NCBI GenBank assembly: GCA_949297665.1
Contig: CASFTO010000007.1
Location: forward strand, 1 to 37,337
DNA from: an uncultured Alphaproteobacteria bacterium
GTDB lineage: Bacteria > Pseudomonadota > Alphaproteobacteria > RF32 > CAG-239
DNA length: 37,337 nt
Direction: 5' to 3'
This document shows positions 15,778 to 23,532 of this stretch, piece after piece. Positions within the stretch are counted from its first letter, which is position 1. Each line of letters opens with the position of its first letter. The notes under the pieces were generated by a model, which was not told where the DNA came from, made no database searches, and was given only the letters and a program-made list of their open reading frames with translations. The position numbers were made by a program, and so were the translations under genes.

Positions 15778-18114
15778 TTATTTAGATCCCATTCCACCCA
15801 AAGTTTTAAAGAAGAACGTAACCCCAAATTCATAATCATCATCCAATGTTGGATCATCATAATTATATTTTTTCGCCACAAACGCCAATTTCAAACATTC
15901 ATCTTCATAAATAAGTTGTCCGCCATGCTCCAAAGGACCGCCGCCGTCAGTTAAATCAATACGGTCATAAACAGAAACCGACCAATCCTTTGTCAACTTC
16001 GAGCTAACCGAAAAATAAAGTTCTTTACGTTCGCTGGCTTTATAATAAGAATTCTGATTTGGCTGCAAATAGATATACGAAGTATAGACATTAAAAATAT
16101 CTGAGCCAACTTTTGCCCCCAACTCACTATATTTCAAATCAAAATCATCTTTATCCAAGCGATAACGATAATTCAAATCCAAATATTTATTAGGAGAAGC
16201 ATAAATTCTCCCGACATAATCAGAAAAACGGCTATTATCATCTCCGCCGTTCACGGCATCCATAAATGAACTATTATCCGAAAATTGATAACTCTGAGCA
16301 ATAAAAGCGGAAGTCCGTCCCAAGATATTACCGTAAGAGCTCCAATTTAAGCCGTAACTAATACGACTACCGTCATCATTTCTGTCATAACCTGCATATC
16401 TGTCCAAGCTCAAGATATTTGTATCATCAAATTCGACATCGGCACTATCGGCATCAGGAATTTTCTCCACATCATTATCGTTATCCGGAGCCAACACAGC
16501 GACAACAACAGGTTCTAAGATTTGCCGAGAAGTTTCGGTTGCCCGCACAAACGGCAAGCGCCACTCAACTCCCAACTGAGGAAAGACTCTGGCAAGTGTC
16601 CCATCATAGTCGTCAGTTAAATTATACATATAATCATCGACATAATACACATCAGATTTAACCGAAGCCACAAATTTATACTGTTCCCCATAATCACTGG
16701 TATACGGCAACTCCCAAGAATTAATCATCGTCAAGCGTTGAGATTCTTCATCATTATCACGGTAGACAGAAGCGGAACTGATATTCGTTTTGAAATAAGC
16801 GCCATACGAATTTGCATCACTAATATGTTCATATTCCATATACGGAGCAACAGTCGGCAAACTTTTCATACGGCTTTGATATTCAGCATTATTAGAGGCC
16901 TTAAGACTATAACTGGTAAGTTTGTAATAATACCCTTCAATTGTAGCATAATCACGTCCTTCAAAACGTTCGAAAGAGAGTTTAGAGGTCAACCACGGAT
17001 CATCACGTCCCTGCAAATCCATATCTTTCAGATAGAACACATCGGAAACATAATTCCAATCAAGATTCGCCACCCAATAATCATTAATTTCATACCGAGC
17101 ATTTAAGAACAAATTACCCCGATGTTTCGGACGATTAAACGATTTATAATCCACTTTATCATAATCTTTACCGTCATCTTCCAAATAAGTACCTTCAGCC
17201 GTAATTTCTCCGTTATAAAAATACTGACGATACTGTCCGCCCCAAACGATTCCTCTATCGGTTGTAAAATAAGGCGAAAGAATAACATCGGTTTGATCGG
17301 AAACATCCCAAAAATACGTTGGCTGAATATATTGCCCCGTATAAGACGTGCTGCCCATCGAAGTCATCAAGAGTCCGGAACGTCGTTTAACCTCAGGTGA
17401 CGGATGGCTCAAAAAAGGCGTATAAAAAACTGGAATATTCTTCACTCTTAAGACGGCATCGTTATAATTAATATTTTGTCCCTCGGCATCATAATTCACC
17501 TTACGCGCGTCAATACGCCAAAGAGGAGATTTTCCCTGACAAATATTGCAAGCGGTATAAGAAGCATTACGCATTTGTCGATTATCATTAACTTTTTTAA
17601 CAAAAGAATCAGCCCAAATACGGGATTCATCACGCATAATAACTTTAACTTTATCAACATCTGCGCGTTTCATTCTTTCGGACAAAGTAATTTTATCCGT
17701 ATAAAGGACGCTCCCGTCCTCTTCAGTCAGAACGGCATTACCTTCAGCAACAATCACATCTTTTTTCTGGTCATACCACAATTTATCGCAAATCAGTTCC
17801 AGATTACCACGAGTAACCACAACATTACCGTATGCAATAATAACGGAATTCGCCTCATCTGTTTCCATTTCATCTGCCGAAAAAAAGATTTCCTGCTCTG
17901 GTTCACCTTGTTCTTTCTGGTTAGAATCAGACGCCTTATCATTTTCGAAAGAAGGCATAATATCAGTCATATTCCCGGGAGAAAATTCGGCCTTCGGGGC
18001 CACATTACTTTCCTTACGAACAAAAGCACCGGCAACCGGTTCATTAGCAGCAAAAGATACTGTTGCAAACAAAAGAAGGGCGATAGAGGAAAGCCAAGAT
18101 TTAGAATTCATCAT
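15778..18114 (-). CDS. lptD: LptD, LPS-assembly outer-membrane translocon
   Basis: Outer-membrane barrel that inserts lipopolysaccharide into the outer leaflet together with LptE. A signal peptide (cleaved near VSFA-AN) precedes an acidic linker. An OstA/LptA-like beta-jellyroll follows at about residues 75-190 (FSADEMETDEANSVIIAYGN, CDKLWYDQ, VIVAEGNAVL). The large C-terminal barrel contains KNIPVFYTPFLSHPSPEVKRRSG. The first cysteine pair (ACNICQG) lies at the junction. With 778 residues the size is normal. Two in-frame ATGs start at 18114 and 18111, both served by AAGGAG. The start overlaps the upstream lptF by 14 bases, suggesting translational coupling. The presence of the Lpt pathway implies that the organism makes LPS. 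Confidence 0.95.
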   Translation of the reverse strand: MMNSKSWLSSIALLLFATVSFAANEPVAGAFVRKESNVAPKAEFSPGNMTDIMPSFENDKASDSNQKEQGEPEQEIFFSADEMETDEANSVIIAYGNVVVTRGNLELICDKLWYDQKKDVIVAEGNAVLTEEDGSVLYTDKITLSERMKRADVDKVKVIMRDESRIWADSFVKKVNDNRQMRNASYTACNICQGKSPLWRIDARKVNYDAEGQNINYNDAVLRVKNIPVFYTPFLSHPSPEVKRRSGLLMTSMGSTSYTGQYIQPTYFWDVSDQTDVILSPYFTTDRGIVWGGQYRQYFYNGEITAEGTYLEDDGKDYDKVDYKSFNRPKHRGNLFLNARYEINDYWVANLDWNYVSDVFYLKDMDLQGRDDPWLTSKLSFERFEGRDYATIEGYYYKLTSYSLKASNNAEYQSRMKSLPTVAPYMEYEHISDANSYGAYFKTNISSASVYRDNDEESQRLTMINSWELPYTSDYGEQYKFVASVKSDVYYVDDYMYNLTDDYDGTLARVFPQLGVEWRLPFVRATETSRQILEPVVVAVLAPDNDNDVEKIPDADSADVEFDDTNILSLDRYAGYDRNDDGSRISYGLNWSSYGNILGRTSAFIAQSYQFSDNSSFMDAVNGGDDNSRFSDYVGRIYASPNKYLDLNYRYRLDKDDFDLKYSELGAKVGSDIFNVYTSYIYLQPNQNSYYKASERKELYFSVSSKLTKDWSVSVYDRIDLTDGGGPLEHGGQLIYEDECLKLAFVAKKYNYDDPTLDDDYEFGVTFFFKTLGGMGSK

Positions 18115-19222
18115 TTATCTCCTTAGAGCGTTTTTTGCGCCACGATGGAGTTTTCCACAACAATCCTCCGGCAATACACAACGGCAAAAAGCAATTAAGA
18201 TACATTAAGGCAACAATCCATTCATGTTTACGCGCCATATTTGCAAAAGTCATATCCAAAGCCTGCACGACAATCATCGCCAAAATAGAAACAGTAATAA
18301 CTTTTCCTTGTCCGCGCCGATTAAAGTTTGAAATAAGCAAGCCCGTACAAGCCAACAAAGCAAAAATTAAATTAAACCAAGGCGCCAAGATACGACGATG
18401 AGCTTCCGCTTTAAATGCCCTTGCATCTTTTTCGGAAACACCTTGTTTGTCGGCCTCCTCAAACAATTCGGAAATACTTCTTTCGCGCACGCTTTTATCT
18501 TTTTTGCGCGCCACGGAAACATCGCCGAAATCAACGACATAATCATCAAACGTCATCGAAGAAAACTGACCGTTCTTTTTATTCATAACCTGACGCGTTC
18601 CGTTTTTAAGCAAGATTTTCGGTCCGATATCGGTATATTCAAGCATACCGCTTTCTGCAACGGTAACAACTTTTTCTTGCGGATTCTTACCATCACTGAC
18701 CAAAATTCCCCGCACCGTACCGTCGTCCATAAATTTATCAATAAAGATAGTCATATTATTTTTAAAAGAAGTAAACGCACCCTCGCGCAACATCATTTTA
18801 GAGAAGCTGTTTTTAACCTCATACTCCAAATCACGAAATTTACTTTCGGCCGCAGGAATTCCGACATTAAGTACAAAAACATTAAACACGGCTAAAAGCA
18901 ATCCGATAGCGATAGCGGCTCTGGCAATAACCACCGAGCTGATGCCCACCGCTTTCATTACCACCAATTCGCTATCCATCAGCAAACGATTATAAACAAA
19001 CATAACCGCAACAAAAAGCGCAATCGGAGAAAGAATAGTAAAGACGCGCGGCATCAACAAAGATGTCATTTCCACAAACAAATAAACCGGCAACCCTTTA
19101 TCTGTTACCATTTCCACAAAACGAAGCGACTGTGTCAGCCATAGCATGGACATCAGGGAAAGAGCCACAAGCAAAAAACCGGTTACAATTTGCTTGGCTA
19201 TATAGATATCTAATTTTTTCAT
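18101..19222 (-). CDS. lptF: LptF-like permease of the LPS exporter
   Basis: Inner-membrane subunit of the LptB2FG transporter that extracts LPS and feeds it to LptC. The 373-residue protein has the YjgP/YjgQ family layout: membrane helices at both ends and a periplasmic beta-jellyroll between about residues 130 and 260. LTQSLRFVEMV, LLMPRVFTILSPIALFVAV, YNRLLMDSELVVMKAVGIS and EAHRRILAPWFNLIFALLA fit LptF better than LptG. Normally lptG follows lptF; here lptD begins inside the end of this gene and no second permease lies in the window. The start is the ATG at 19220-19222, with only a weak AGGG site close by. Confidence 0.85.
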   Translation of the reverse strand: MKKLDIYIAKQIVTGFLLVALSLMSMLWLTQSLRFVEMVTDKGLPVYLFVEMTSLLMPRVFTILSPIALFVAVMFVYNRLLMDSELVVMKAVGISSVVIARAAIAIGLLLAVFNVFVLNVGIPAAESKFRDLEYEVKNSFSKMMLREGAFTSFKNNMTIFIDKFMDDGTVRGILVSDGKNPQEKVVTVAESGMLEYTDIGPKILLKNGTRQVMNKKNGQFSSMTFDDYVVDFGDVSVARKKDKSVRERSISELFEEADKQGVSEKDARAFKAEAHRRILAPWFNLIFALLACTGLLISNFNRRGQGKVITVSILAMIVVQALDMTFANMARKHEWIVALMYLNCFLPLCIAGGLLWKTPSWRKKRSKEINDEF

Positions 19223-19396
19223 AATCCCTAAGCTAACCTATTAAAACTTATTTTTCAAACTTTATTTTCAGAAACTCTACGTTTTAAAATCTTAAAAAAA
19301 AGTATTTAAATTAAAATATTTAAGTCACTTTTTCCATCTTTACGAACACACATATAAAATCATTCGGAATTTTCACACAATATGCCTATGATTTTA

Positions 19397-19431
19397 AAAC
19401 AAAAAAGCAGAATTAAATAACTCTGCTTTTT
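19397..19431 (-). terminator. Terminator after paralogue 1 of the repeated unit family
   Basis: AAAAAGCAGA (19402-19411) and TCTGCTTTTT (19422-19431) form a ten-pair stem with a ten-base loop. T residues follow on the minus strand. The GCAGA/TCTGC core is similar to the terminators after paralogues 2 and 3. Confidence 0.85.
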
Positions 19432-19448
19432 AATCGGAAAAAGAAAAT

Positions 19449-19913
19449 TTAAAGATCTAAACCTCGCCGCCACGCACTCAAGTTTGAATCAGATTTAGCC
19501 AATTCAGCTAAATAATCCAAACTCTCTTCATCAAAAACATACGCATTATCATAAAAGCTAAGCAGCTCCAAATCTTTACGATCAATAAGCGCCTTTTCCA
19601 ACGTAGCCGACAGCCCCTTACCCTCTGGACCAGCCAAATAACAAACAATCAAAAATTTAGACCCTTTTTCAATCAACAAGCGACATAAATTTTCATGTTC
19701 ACTCCACACGGAAAAACACTCGTTCAACAAACGCCAGCTATCTCTTTCAAGAATTTTCTGAAAAAACGTTTCATCAACATCTTCTGTAAAATTCCAATAA
19801 CGAACCAAGTGTTTCAAATCCCCCTGCTCAGCCAAGAGCATTTTTTGTTCAATAGACAAACCTTGCCCATTATCAACCAGTTGATAAATCTCTGCTAATT
19901 TACAATTTTCCAT
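19449..19913 (-). CDS. Unrecognised helical protein, paralogue 1 of 3
   Basis: I do not recognise this family. The start aligned with its paralogues is the ATG at 19911-19913 (154 residues, MENCKLAEIYQLVDNGQGLS). The protein looks entirely alpha-helical, with short leucine-rich units: LSIEQKMLLAEQGDLKHLVRY, RDSWRLLNECF, ENLCRLLIEKGSKFLIVCYL, DLELLSFY, DYLAELA and SAWRRGL. The same units in the same order occur in the C-terminal half of paralogue 2 (RDCFPLLEMC, QHGSRYLLSHYV, FELWDFY, DYMRKLAEKN, RSWLRGV). There is no signal peptide or membrane segment, so it is probably cytosolic. It lacks the N-terminal repeat domain seen in paralogues 2 and 3. The gene is monocistronic with its own promoter and terminator. 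No function is assigned; a helical repeat adaptor is one guess. Confidence 0.75.
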   Translation of the reverse strand: MENCKLAEIYQLVDNGQGLSIEQKMLLAEQGDLKHLVRYWNFTEDVDETFFQKILERDSWRLLNECFSVWSEHENLCRLLIEKGSKFLIVCYLAGPEGKGLSATLEKALIDRKDLELLSFYDNAYVFDEESLDYLAELAKSDSNLSAWRRGLDL

Positions 19914-19956
19914 AAAACACAAAAATTAGTGAAACAATAATACTTTTATAAAACAA

Positions 19957-19984
19957 ACTTTAGCACCGACAAACTTATTGTCAA
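19957..19984 (-). promoter_or_regulatory. Promoter of paralogue 1
   Basis: TTGACA (19979-19984), a 16-base spacer and TAAAGT (19957-19962) on the minus strand. The spacer end GGTGC before the -10 is shared with paralogue 2. Confidence 0.6.
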
Positions 19985-19999
19985 TACCGTACTCCAAAC

Positions 20000-20030
20000 A
20001 AAAAAGGCAGAGTTCATAAAGAACCTGCCT
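20000..20030 (-). terminator. Terminator after paralogue 2
   Basis: AGGCAG (20005-20010) pairs with CTGCCT (20025-20030), and GTTC/GAAC extends the stem inside with one bulged base. Six T residues follow on the minus strand. Confidence 0.8.
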
Positions 20031-20055
20031 CAAAAATTTGAACCACAATCTAAGC

Positions 20056-20757
20056 TCAATAAACATACACGCCTCTAAGCCAAGAACGCACTTGTTCATT
20101 TTTTTCCGCCAACTTTCGCATATAATCATATGTACTTGGGTAAAAATCACCATTTTCGGTATAAAAATCCCAAAGTTCAAAGTCATACCGATTAACCAGC
20201 TCAATTTCAACCTGCGGTTTGAGATTATAATCTTTAACATAGTGAGAAAGCAAATATCTGGATCCATGTTGCACCAAATAAATATCTTGCTCCACTGTTA
20301 AACCGCCATAGATACACATTTCTAGAAGCGGAAAACAATCACGCTTAACAAGAATTTGGAACGCAGACATTGTGAGCTGTCTAGCATAACTCAAATATAA
20401 GCGAACATCCTTTAACGAACCGCACAAAACCAACAAGCATTCCTGTTTTTCAGAAAGCTGTTTCTGAGAAAGAATAAGCGACCTAATCTCTTGCAACGCT
20501 TCCTCTTTATTCTGCTGCGCCTCCGCCAAATCGCAATAAATACCGTCCTCATCTTCACCAGAGCACAAGCGATAGACTTTCAAACAAGTCTTGACCTCTG
20601 GATTATCAGCCACAAAATTCTTGCCACACTCACCATTATCATACACAAAAAACGGATAGCCAAGTTTCTACCCTTGTTCAAGCAAAAAATCTTTCAATTT
20701 TCCTTGTTCCAACAATGCACTAAAGTTATGAACTGATTTTGCTTCATAATTTTTCAT
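20056..20757 (-). pseudogene. Unrecognised protein, paralogue 2 of 3, interrupted by an in-frame TAG
   Basis: Read from the ATG at 20755-20757 the frame runs 29 codons (MKNYEAKSVHNFSALLEQGK and on), meets TAG at 20668-20670 (codon 30), and continues open to a TGA at 20056-20058. The residues on either side align with paralogue 3, where the same position is Gln in CGQKLGYPF; here it reads G-stop-KLGYPF. The sequence therefore shows a CAG-to-TAG type change in an otherwise intact gene of 233 sense and stop codons. Downstream domains: one copy of the KLGYPF...NGECGK repeat, then a helical half shared with paralogue 1. Promoter, leader and terminator are all intact. The simplest reading is a recent nonsense mutation; readthrough, or a restart at the GTG at 20646, is possible but unsupported. 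Confidence 0.8.
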
Positions 20758-20798
20758 AAGACATAAATTTTAGTGAATAATAATAAAAAACTATCAGG

Positions 20799-20828
20799 TA
20801 TTTAGCACCGCAATATTTTTATTGTCAA
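20799..20828 (-). promoter_or_regulatory. Promoter of paralogue 2
   Basis: TTGACA (20823-20828), an 18-base spacer ending GGTGC, and TAAATA (20799-20804) on the minus strand. It aligns with the promoters of paralogues 1 and 3. Confidence 0.6.
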
Positions 20829-20851
20829 GCCTAAGCCCCTTGATTTTCAAA

Positions 20852-20882
20852 CAAAAAAAAGCAGAGTTCCGAAGAACCCTGC
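20852..20882 (-). terminator. Terminator after paralogue 3
   Basis: GCAGGGTTC and GAACTCTGC on the minus strand (20874-20882 and 20861-20869) form nine pairs with one G-U around a UUCG tetraloop. Eight T residues follow. Confidence 0.92.
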
Positions 20883-20927
20883 CGATAAACATTAAAATAA
20901 AATTTGCATCTGCCTTAAAAATACCCT

Positions 20928-21641
20928 CTATTTACCAGGAACCCGAACCCACCAGTAATATGTATCCAAAAGCTCCATATCTTTTTTAAGCCACAGCAAA
21001 TCCAGCTCTTTCAGATTCAAAGAATTACGCTTGCAACGGCGCAAAAACACCATCAACATCTTTTTAGAGGCATTTGTCAACAGATACTCCGTCATCTGAT
21101 GATTAAGAGTACCGAGCTTTTCAAGCCCACCCACATCACCATCATCGATAATTGCTTTCAGTTCTAAAAAAGCCTCATCTGAATCTGAGATTGGATTTTT
21201 TTCTTTAGAAAGAACCTCAACTTTAATCGCTCCTAATTTAGCACCATCATTAAACGCGCGCAAAACCTTAACAATCACTGTTGTTTTATCCTGTGCCGAA
21301 AGCGGAGTTTTGACAACACTGCCGTCTTTCAAAATAACAAATGGAAACCCCAAATCACATCCACAATTGTTTAAGTATTTCAAGAACGCTTCACAATCTT
21401 GCATTCCATCTGTTTTATCTTCCGAAACGACACCGAAAGACGATAAAGAACTATCATCAGCGCAAGAAGATTTAAGCACTTTAGCCACCGCATTGTGCTT
21501 ACCATCAGAAGAAACCAGTTTTTTCCCGCATTCTCCATTAGAATACAGCAAAAACGGATAACCAAGTTTTTGTCCACATACATTTAAATAATTCAAAAAT
21601 TGTCCCGTCAAGACGGAAACATCTGCTTCATAATTTCCCAT
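20928..21641 (-). CDS. Unrecognised protein with two internal repeats, paralogue 3 of 3
   Basis: A 237-residue soluble protein that I do not recognise. Residues about 15-75 and 84-140 are two copies of one unit: FLNYLNVCGQKLGYPFLLYS and FLKYLNNCGCDLGFPFVILK, each continuing through a Gly/Lys-containing turn (NGECGKK, DGSVVKT) to a KVLK/KVLR strand. The rest (about 145-237) is a shortened version of the helical region in paralogues 1 and 2 (LELKAIIDDGD, LLTNASKKMLMVFLRR, DMELLDTYYWW). The stop is TAG. The ATG at 21639-21641 has no Shine-Dalgarno; it follows the shared leader ending TTTATGGCTT. The gene is monocistronic with its own promoter and a UUCG-capped terminator. Function unknown. Confidence 0.78.
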   Translation of the reverse strand: MGNYEADVSVLTGQFLNYLNVCGQKLGYPFLLYSNGECGKKLVSSDGKHNAVAKVLKSSCADDSSLSSFGVVSEDKTDGMQDCEAFLKYLNNCGCDLGFPFVILKDGSVVKTPLSAQDKTTVIVKVLRAFNDGAKLGAIKVEVLSKEKNPISDSDEAFLELKAIIDDGDVGGLEKLGTLNHQMTEYLLTNASKKMLMVFLRRCKRNSLNLKELDLLWLKKDMELLDTYYWWVRVPGK

Positions 21642-21681
21642 AAGCCATAAATTTTAGTTACAATAATTTTTTTCTGAGAAA

Positions 21682-21709
21682 AACTTAGCACACTTTATTT
21701 TTTTGTCAA
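21682..21709 (-). promoter_or_regulatory. Promoter of paralogue 3
   Basis: TTGACA (21704-21709), a 16-base spacer ending GTGTGC, and TAAGTT (21682-21687) on the minus strand. The leader to the ATG is about 35 bases. Confidence 0.6.
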
Positions 21710-21725
21710 CATTTTAAAAATGCGC

Positions 21726-21757
21726 ACAAAAAAGCGGCATCAAAAGATGACACCGCT
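21726..21757 (-). terminator. Terminator after grpE
   Basis: AGCGG/CCGCT (21753-21757 with 21733-21737) and CATC/GATG form a two-part stem with a three-base bulge and an AAAA/TTTT loop. T residues follow on the minus strand, about 28 bases after the grpE stop. Confidence 0.75.
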
Positions 21758-21785
21758 AAAGACAATCTCCCAATGTGGCAAAAAA

Positions 21786-22376
21786 CTATTTAGCCACAAT
21801 AACCATAGCCTCACGCAAGATACGATCATGAATGGTATATCCCGCTTGAAGCTCTGCCAAAATAACCCCGCTTTTAGCCTTTTTATCTTCAATTTCCTGC
21901 ACCACGCGCTCAAAATTCGGATCAAATTTTTCGCCAACATGGTTAAAGCGTTTAATGCCGAATTTTTCAAAAACTTTCGTTAATTCGTTTTGCGTTAATT
22001 CCACACCTTTTAAGAGCTCCGCGCAAGATTCCGCATTACCGCTCATTGCTGTAATAGCTCTTTCAAGATTATCGGCAACACCCAAAAGTTCCTTTGCAAA
22101 AGAAGAAACGGCAAATTTAATGGTCTTTTCGCTTTCCAGATGAGCTCTTTTCTTCATATTATCCATTTCGGCATACAAACGGATATAATCATCCTTAAGT
22201 TTCGCAAAATCTTTTTCTAATTTATCGCGTCCCTCATCCGAAGCCTCTTGAGCCACTCCTTCTGGAGCCCCCTCATCACCGCTTTCTACATTTTGAGCAA
22301 CATCTTCAGCAACATTTTCATTTTCTGTTTCATCTTCAAATTGTTTATTTTTTACATCATCATTTTCGGCACTCAT
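21786..22376 (-). CDS. grpE: GrpE, nucleotide exchange factor of DnaK
   Basis: Releases ADP from DnaK so that client proteins can be let go; also a thermosensor. The 196-residue protein has an acidic disordered N-terminus (about 1-50) and a long coiled coil (DKLEKDFAKLKDDYIRLYAE, with MDNMKKRAHLE). The beta-domain signature is FDPNFERVVQEIEDKK followed by GVILAELQAGYTIHDRILRE. The ATG at 22374-22376 has AGAGGG about 4 bases upstream. It stands alone between the paralogue cluster and the His-rich genes; dnaK is not in the window. The promoter at 22416-22444 could be of the heat-shock type. Confidence 0.97.
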   Translation of the reverse strand: MSAENDDVKNKQFEDETENENVAEDVAQNVESGDEGAPEGVAQEASDEGRDKLEKDFAKLKDDYIRLYAEMDNMKKRAHLESEKTIKFAVSSFAKELLGVADNLERAITAMSGNAESCAELLKGVELTQNELTKVFEKFGIKRFNHVGEKFDPNFERVVQEIEDKKAKSGVILAELQAGYTIHDRILREAMVIVAK

Positions 22377-22415
22377 AATACCCTCTTAAAAAATAAAAAA
22401 AACTGACCTGAGATA

Positions 22416-22444
22416 GATTTAGGTCTTAAAAACGATTAAGTCAA
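22416..22444 (-). promoter_or_regulatory. Promoter of grpE, possibly heat-shock type
   Basis: TTGACT (22439-22444), a 17-base spacer and TAAATC (22416-22421) on the minus strand, within CTTGAC and CCTAAAT. The CTTG and CCTAAAT elements also resemble alphaproteobacterial RpoH promoters as I recall them, so either sigma-70 or RpoH could act. Confidence 0.5.
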
Positions 22445-22492
22445 GTCTTGCCGCCAAATTACACCAAACAAAGCCGAAAAAACATAAAAAAA

Positions 22493-22933
22493 CTACCAAT
22501 GATCCAACAAGTGATGCCTATGATGCGGTCCCCAAATATCGTATGCAATTCGTCCGGCAACAGCCCCACCTATAAAATAAATAAGATTCTGCACACCATC
22601 GTGAACATAGTAGCAATTATTATTTTGAGCATTTCTCCAAGCGACATATTTAGGATAAGATGAAGTAACCACCGGAGAGGAAGTTATCGGCGCGCCGGAA
22701 ATTTTAGAATATTGCATATTTACCGCTTGCGGTTCAACCTGCACATAAGTTGGTTGCTGCACGATATATACTTCATCTGCATAAATCATCGGTTGAGAAT
22801 TAGTATTCTGTGCCGGCGGTGTCGTAATCATCTCTACATAGCTGTTCGCCAAAGACGATTGAAACGTGATACCGCACAAGCACCACGTTAAAACCGTCAA
22901 AAAATTGATATATTTTTTATAATTAATCGTCAC
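22493..22933 (-). CDS. Exported protein with His-rich C-terminus, unknown
   Basis: Unrecognised secreted protein. The frame is open from an ATG at 22963, which overlaps the upstream gene. The GTG at 22931-22933 gives a better product: MTINYKKYINFLTVLTWCL is a normal signal peptide, cleaved near SSLA-NS, and AAAGGA lies 10 bases upstream. The mature part is rich in Gln, Pro, Val and Thr (PTYVQVEPQAV). It then has a Gly-containing hydrophobic stretch (YFIGGAVAGRIAYDI) and ends in GPHHRHHLLDHW. The upstream gene also encodes a secreted protein with a His-rich tail, so the two probably act together, perhaps in metal binding; that is inference only. Confidence 0.65.
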   Translation of the reverse strand: MTINYKKYINFLTVLTWCLCGITFQSSLANSYVEMITTPPAQNTNSQPMIYADEVYIVQQPTYVQVEPQAVNMQYSKISGAPITSSPVVTSSYPKYVAWRNAQNNNCYYVHDGVQNLIYFIGGAVAGRIAYDIWGPHHRHHLLDHW

Positions 22934-22947
22934 AACACTTTTATCCT

Positions 22948-23289
22948 TTAGAAATGCCTCCATCCATGATGACGTGGATAGCGTGGATGATAGGGCTTAA
23001 ACGGGCGAAACAATCTCGGATGATGAACATACGCCGGAATAACACAATCATGACACTTTGCGCGACACCCGCTTGTACAAGTAGACGTCGTCACTCTTTG
23101 CACCACCACCGGTTGCGTTTCCACCGTTGTAGTAGTCACAGTCTTCGTGTCAAAAGTTTGAGGCACATAAATTTCCTGAGCCACGACATTACCGTTTTGA
23201 TCAATATAAACTTTAGCCGTATCGGCCGCCTGCGCTTTTCCGCAAAGCAAAAGTGCAACCGTCATCATCAAACCAATTTTTTTAAACAT
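22948..23289 (-). CDS. Small exported Cys/His-rich protein, unknown
   Basis: A 113-residue protein with a clear signal peptide (MFKKIGLMMTVALLLCGKAQ, cleaved near AQA-AD). A Thr/Val-rich segment follows (TVTTTTVETQPVVVQRVTTS), then a cysteine cluster (CTSGCRAKCHDC), and a basic His/Pro/Arg tail ending RYPRHHGWRHF. The cysteine and histidine clusters suggest metal binding or disulphides in the periplasm, but I know no family with this arrangement. The ATG at 23287-23289 has GCGAGG 5 bases upstream. It lies directly upstream of the other His-rich exported gene. Confidence 0.75.
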   Translation of the reverse strand: MFKKIGLMMTVALLLCGKAQAADTAKVYIDQNGNVVAQEIYVPQTFDTKTVTTTTVETQPVVVQRVTTSTCTSGCRAKCHDCVIPAYVHHPRLFRPFKPYHPRYPRHHGWRHF

Positions 23290-23478
23290 TCAAACCTCGC
23301 AAATTAAATATACATATTTACAAGTATGTATGTACCATACCTTAATTTAAACAATTTTTCAACATTTAAATATAACGAGATTTGGCTAGATTTGTTCAGT
23401 ATTTTAGAATATTTTTTTTACCCAATACATTTTTCTAAAAAAGAAAATACCCGCCATACAAAATTTACCATAAAAGTA

Positions 23479-23511
23479 AAAACAAAGGCGGAGTTAAAAT
23501 ACCCCGCCTTA
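23479..23511 (-). terminator. Terminator after accD
   Basis: AAGGCGG (23504-23510, read on the minus strand) pairs with CCGCCTT (23485-23491), followed by TGTTTTTA. It lies about 22 bases after the accD stop. Confidence 0.75.
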
Positions 23512-23532
23512 ACACCATACTTTCAAACACTA

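Noticed and set aside
19926..20267. A 113-codon frame on the minus strand in another phase
   Set aside because: It overlaps the 3' part of paralogue 2 and its terminator and shows no promoter or ribosome-binding site.
20056..20757. Genome-wide TAG recoding to glutamine as the explanation for the interrupted paralogue
   Set aside because: pyk and paralogue 3 both end in TAG; for pyk the terminator follows at once and readthrough would translate it. TAG is therefore a stop here.
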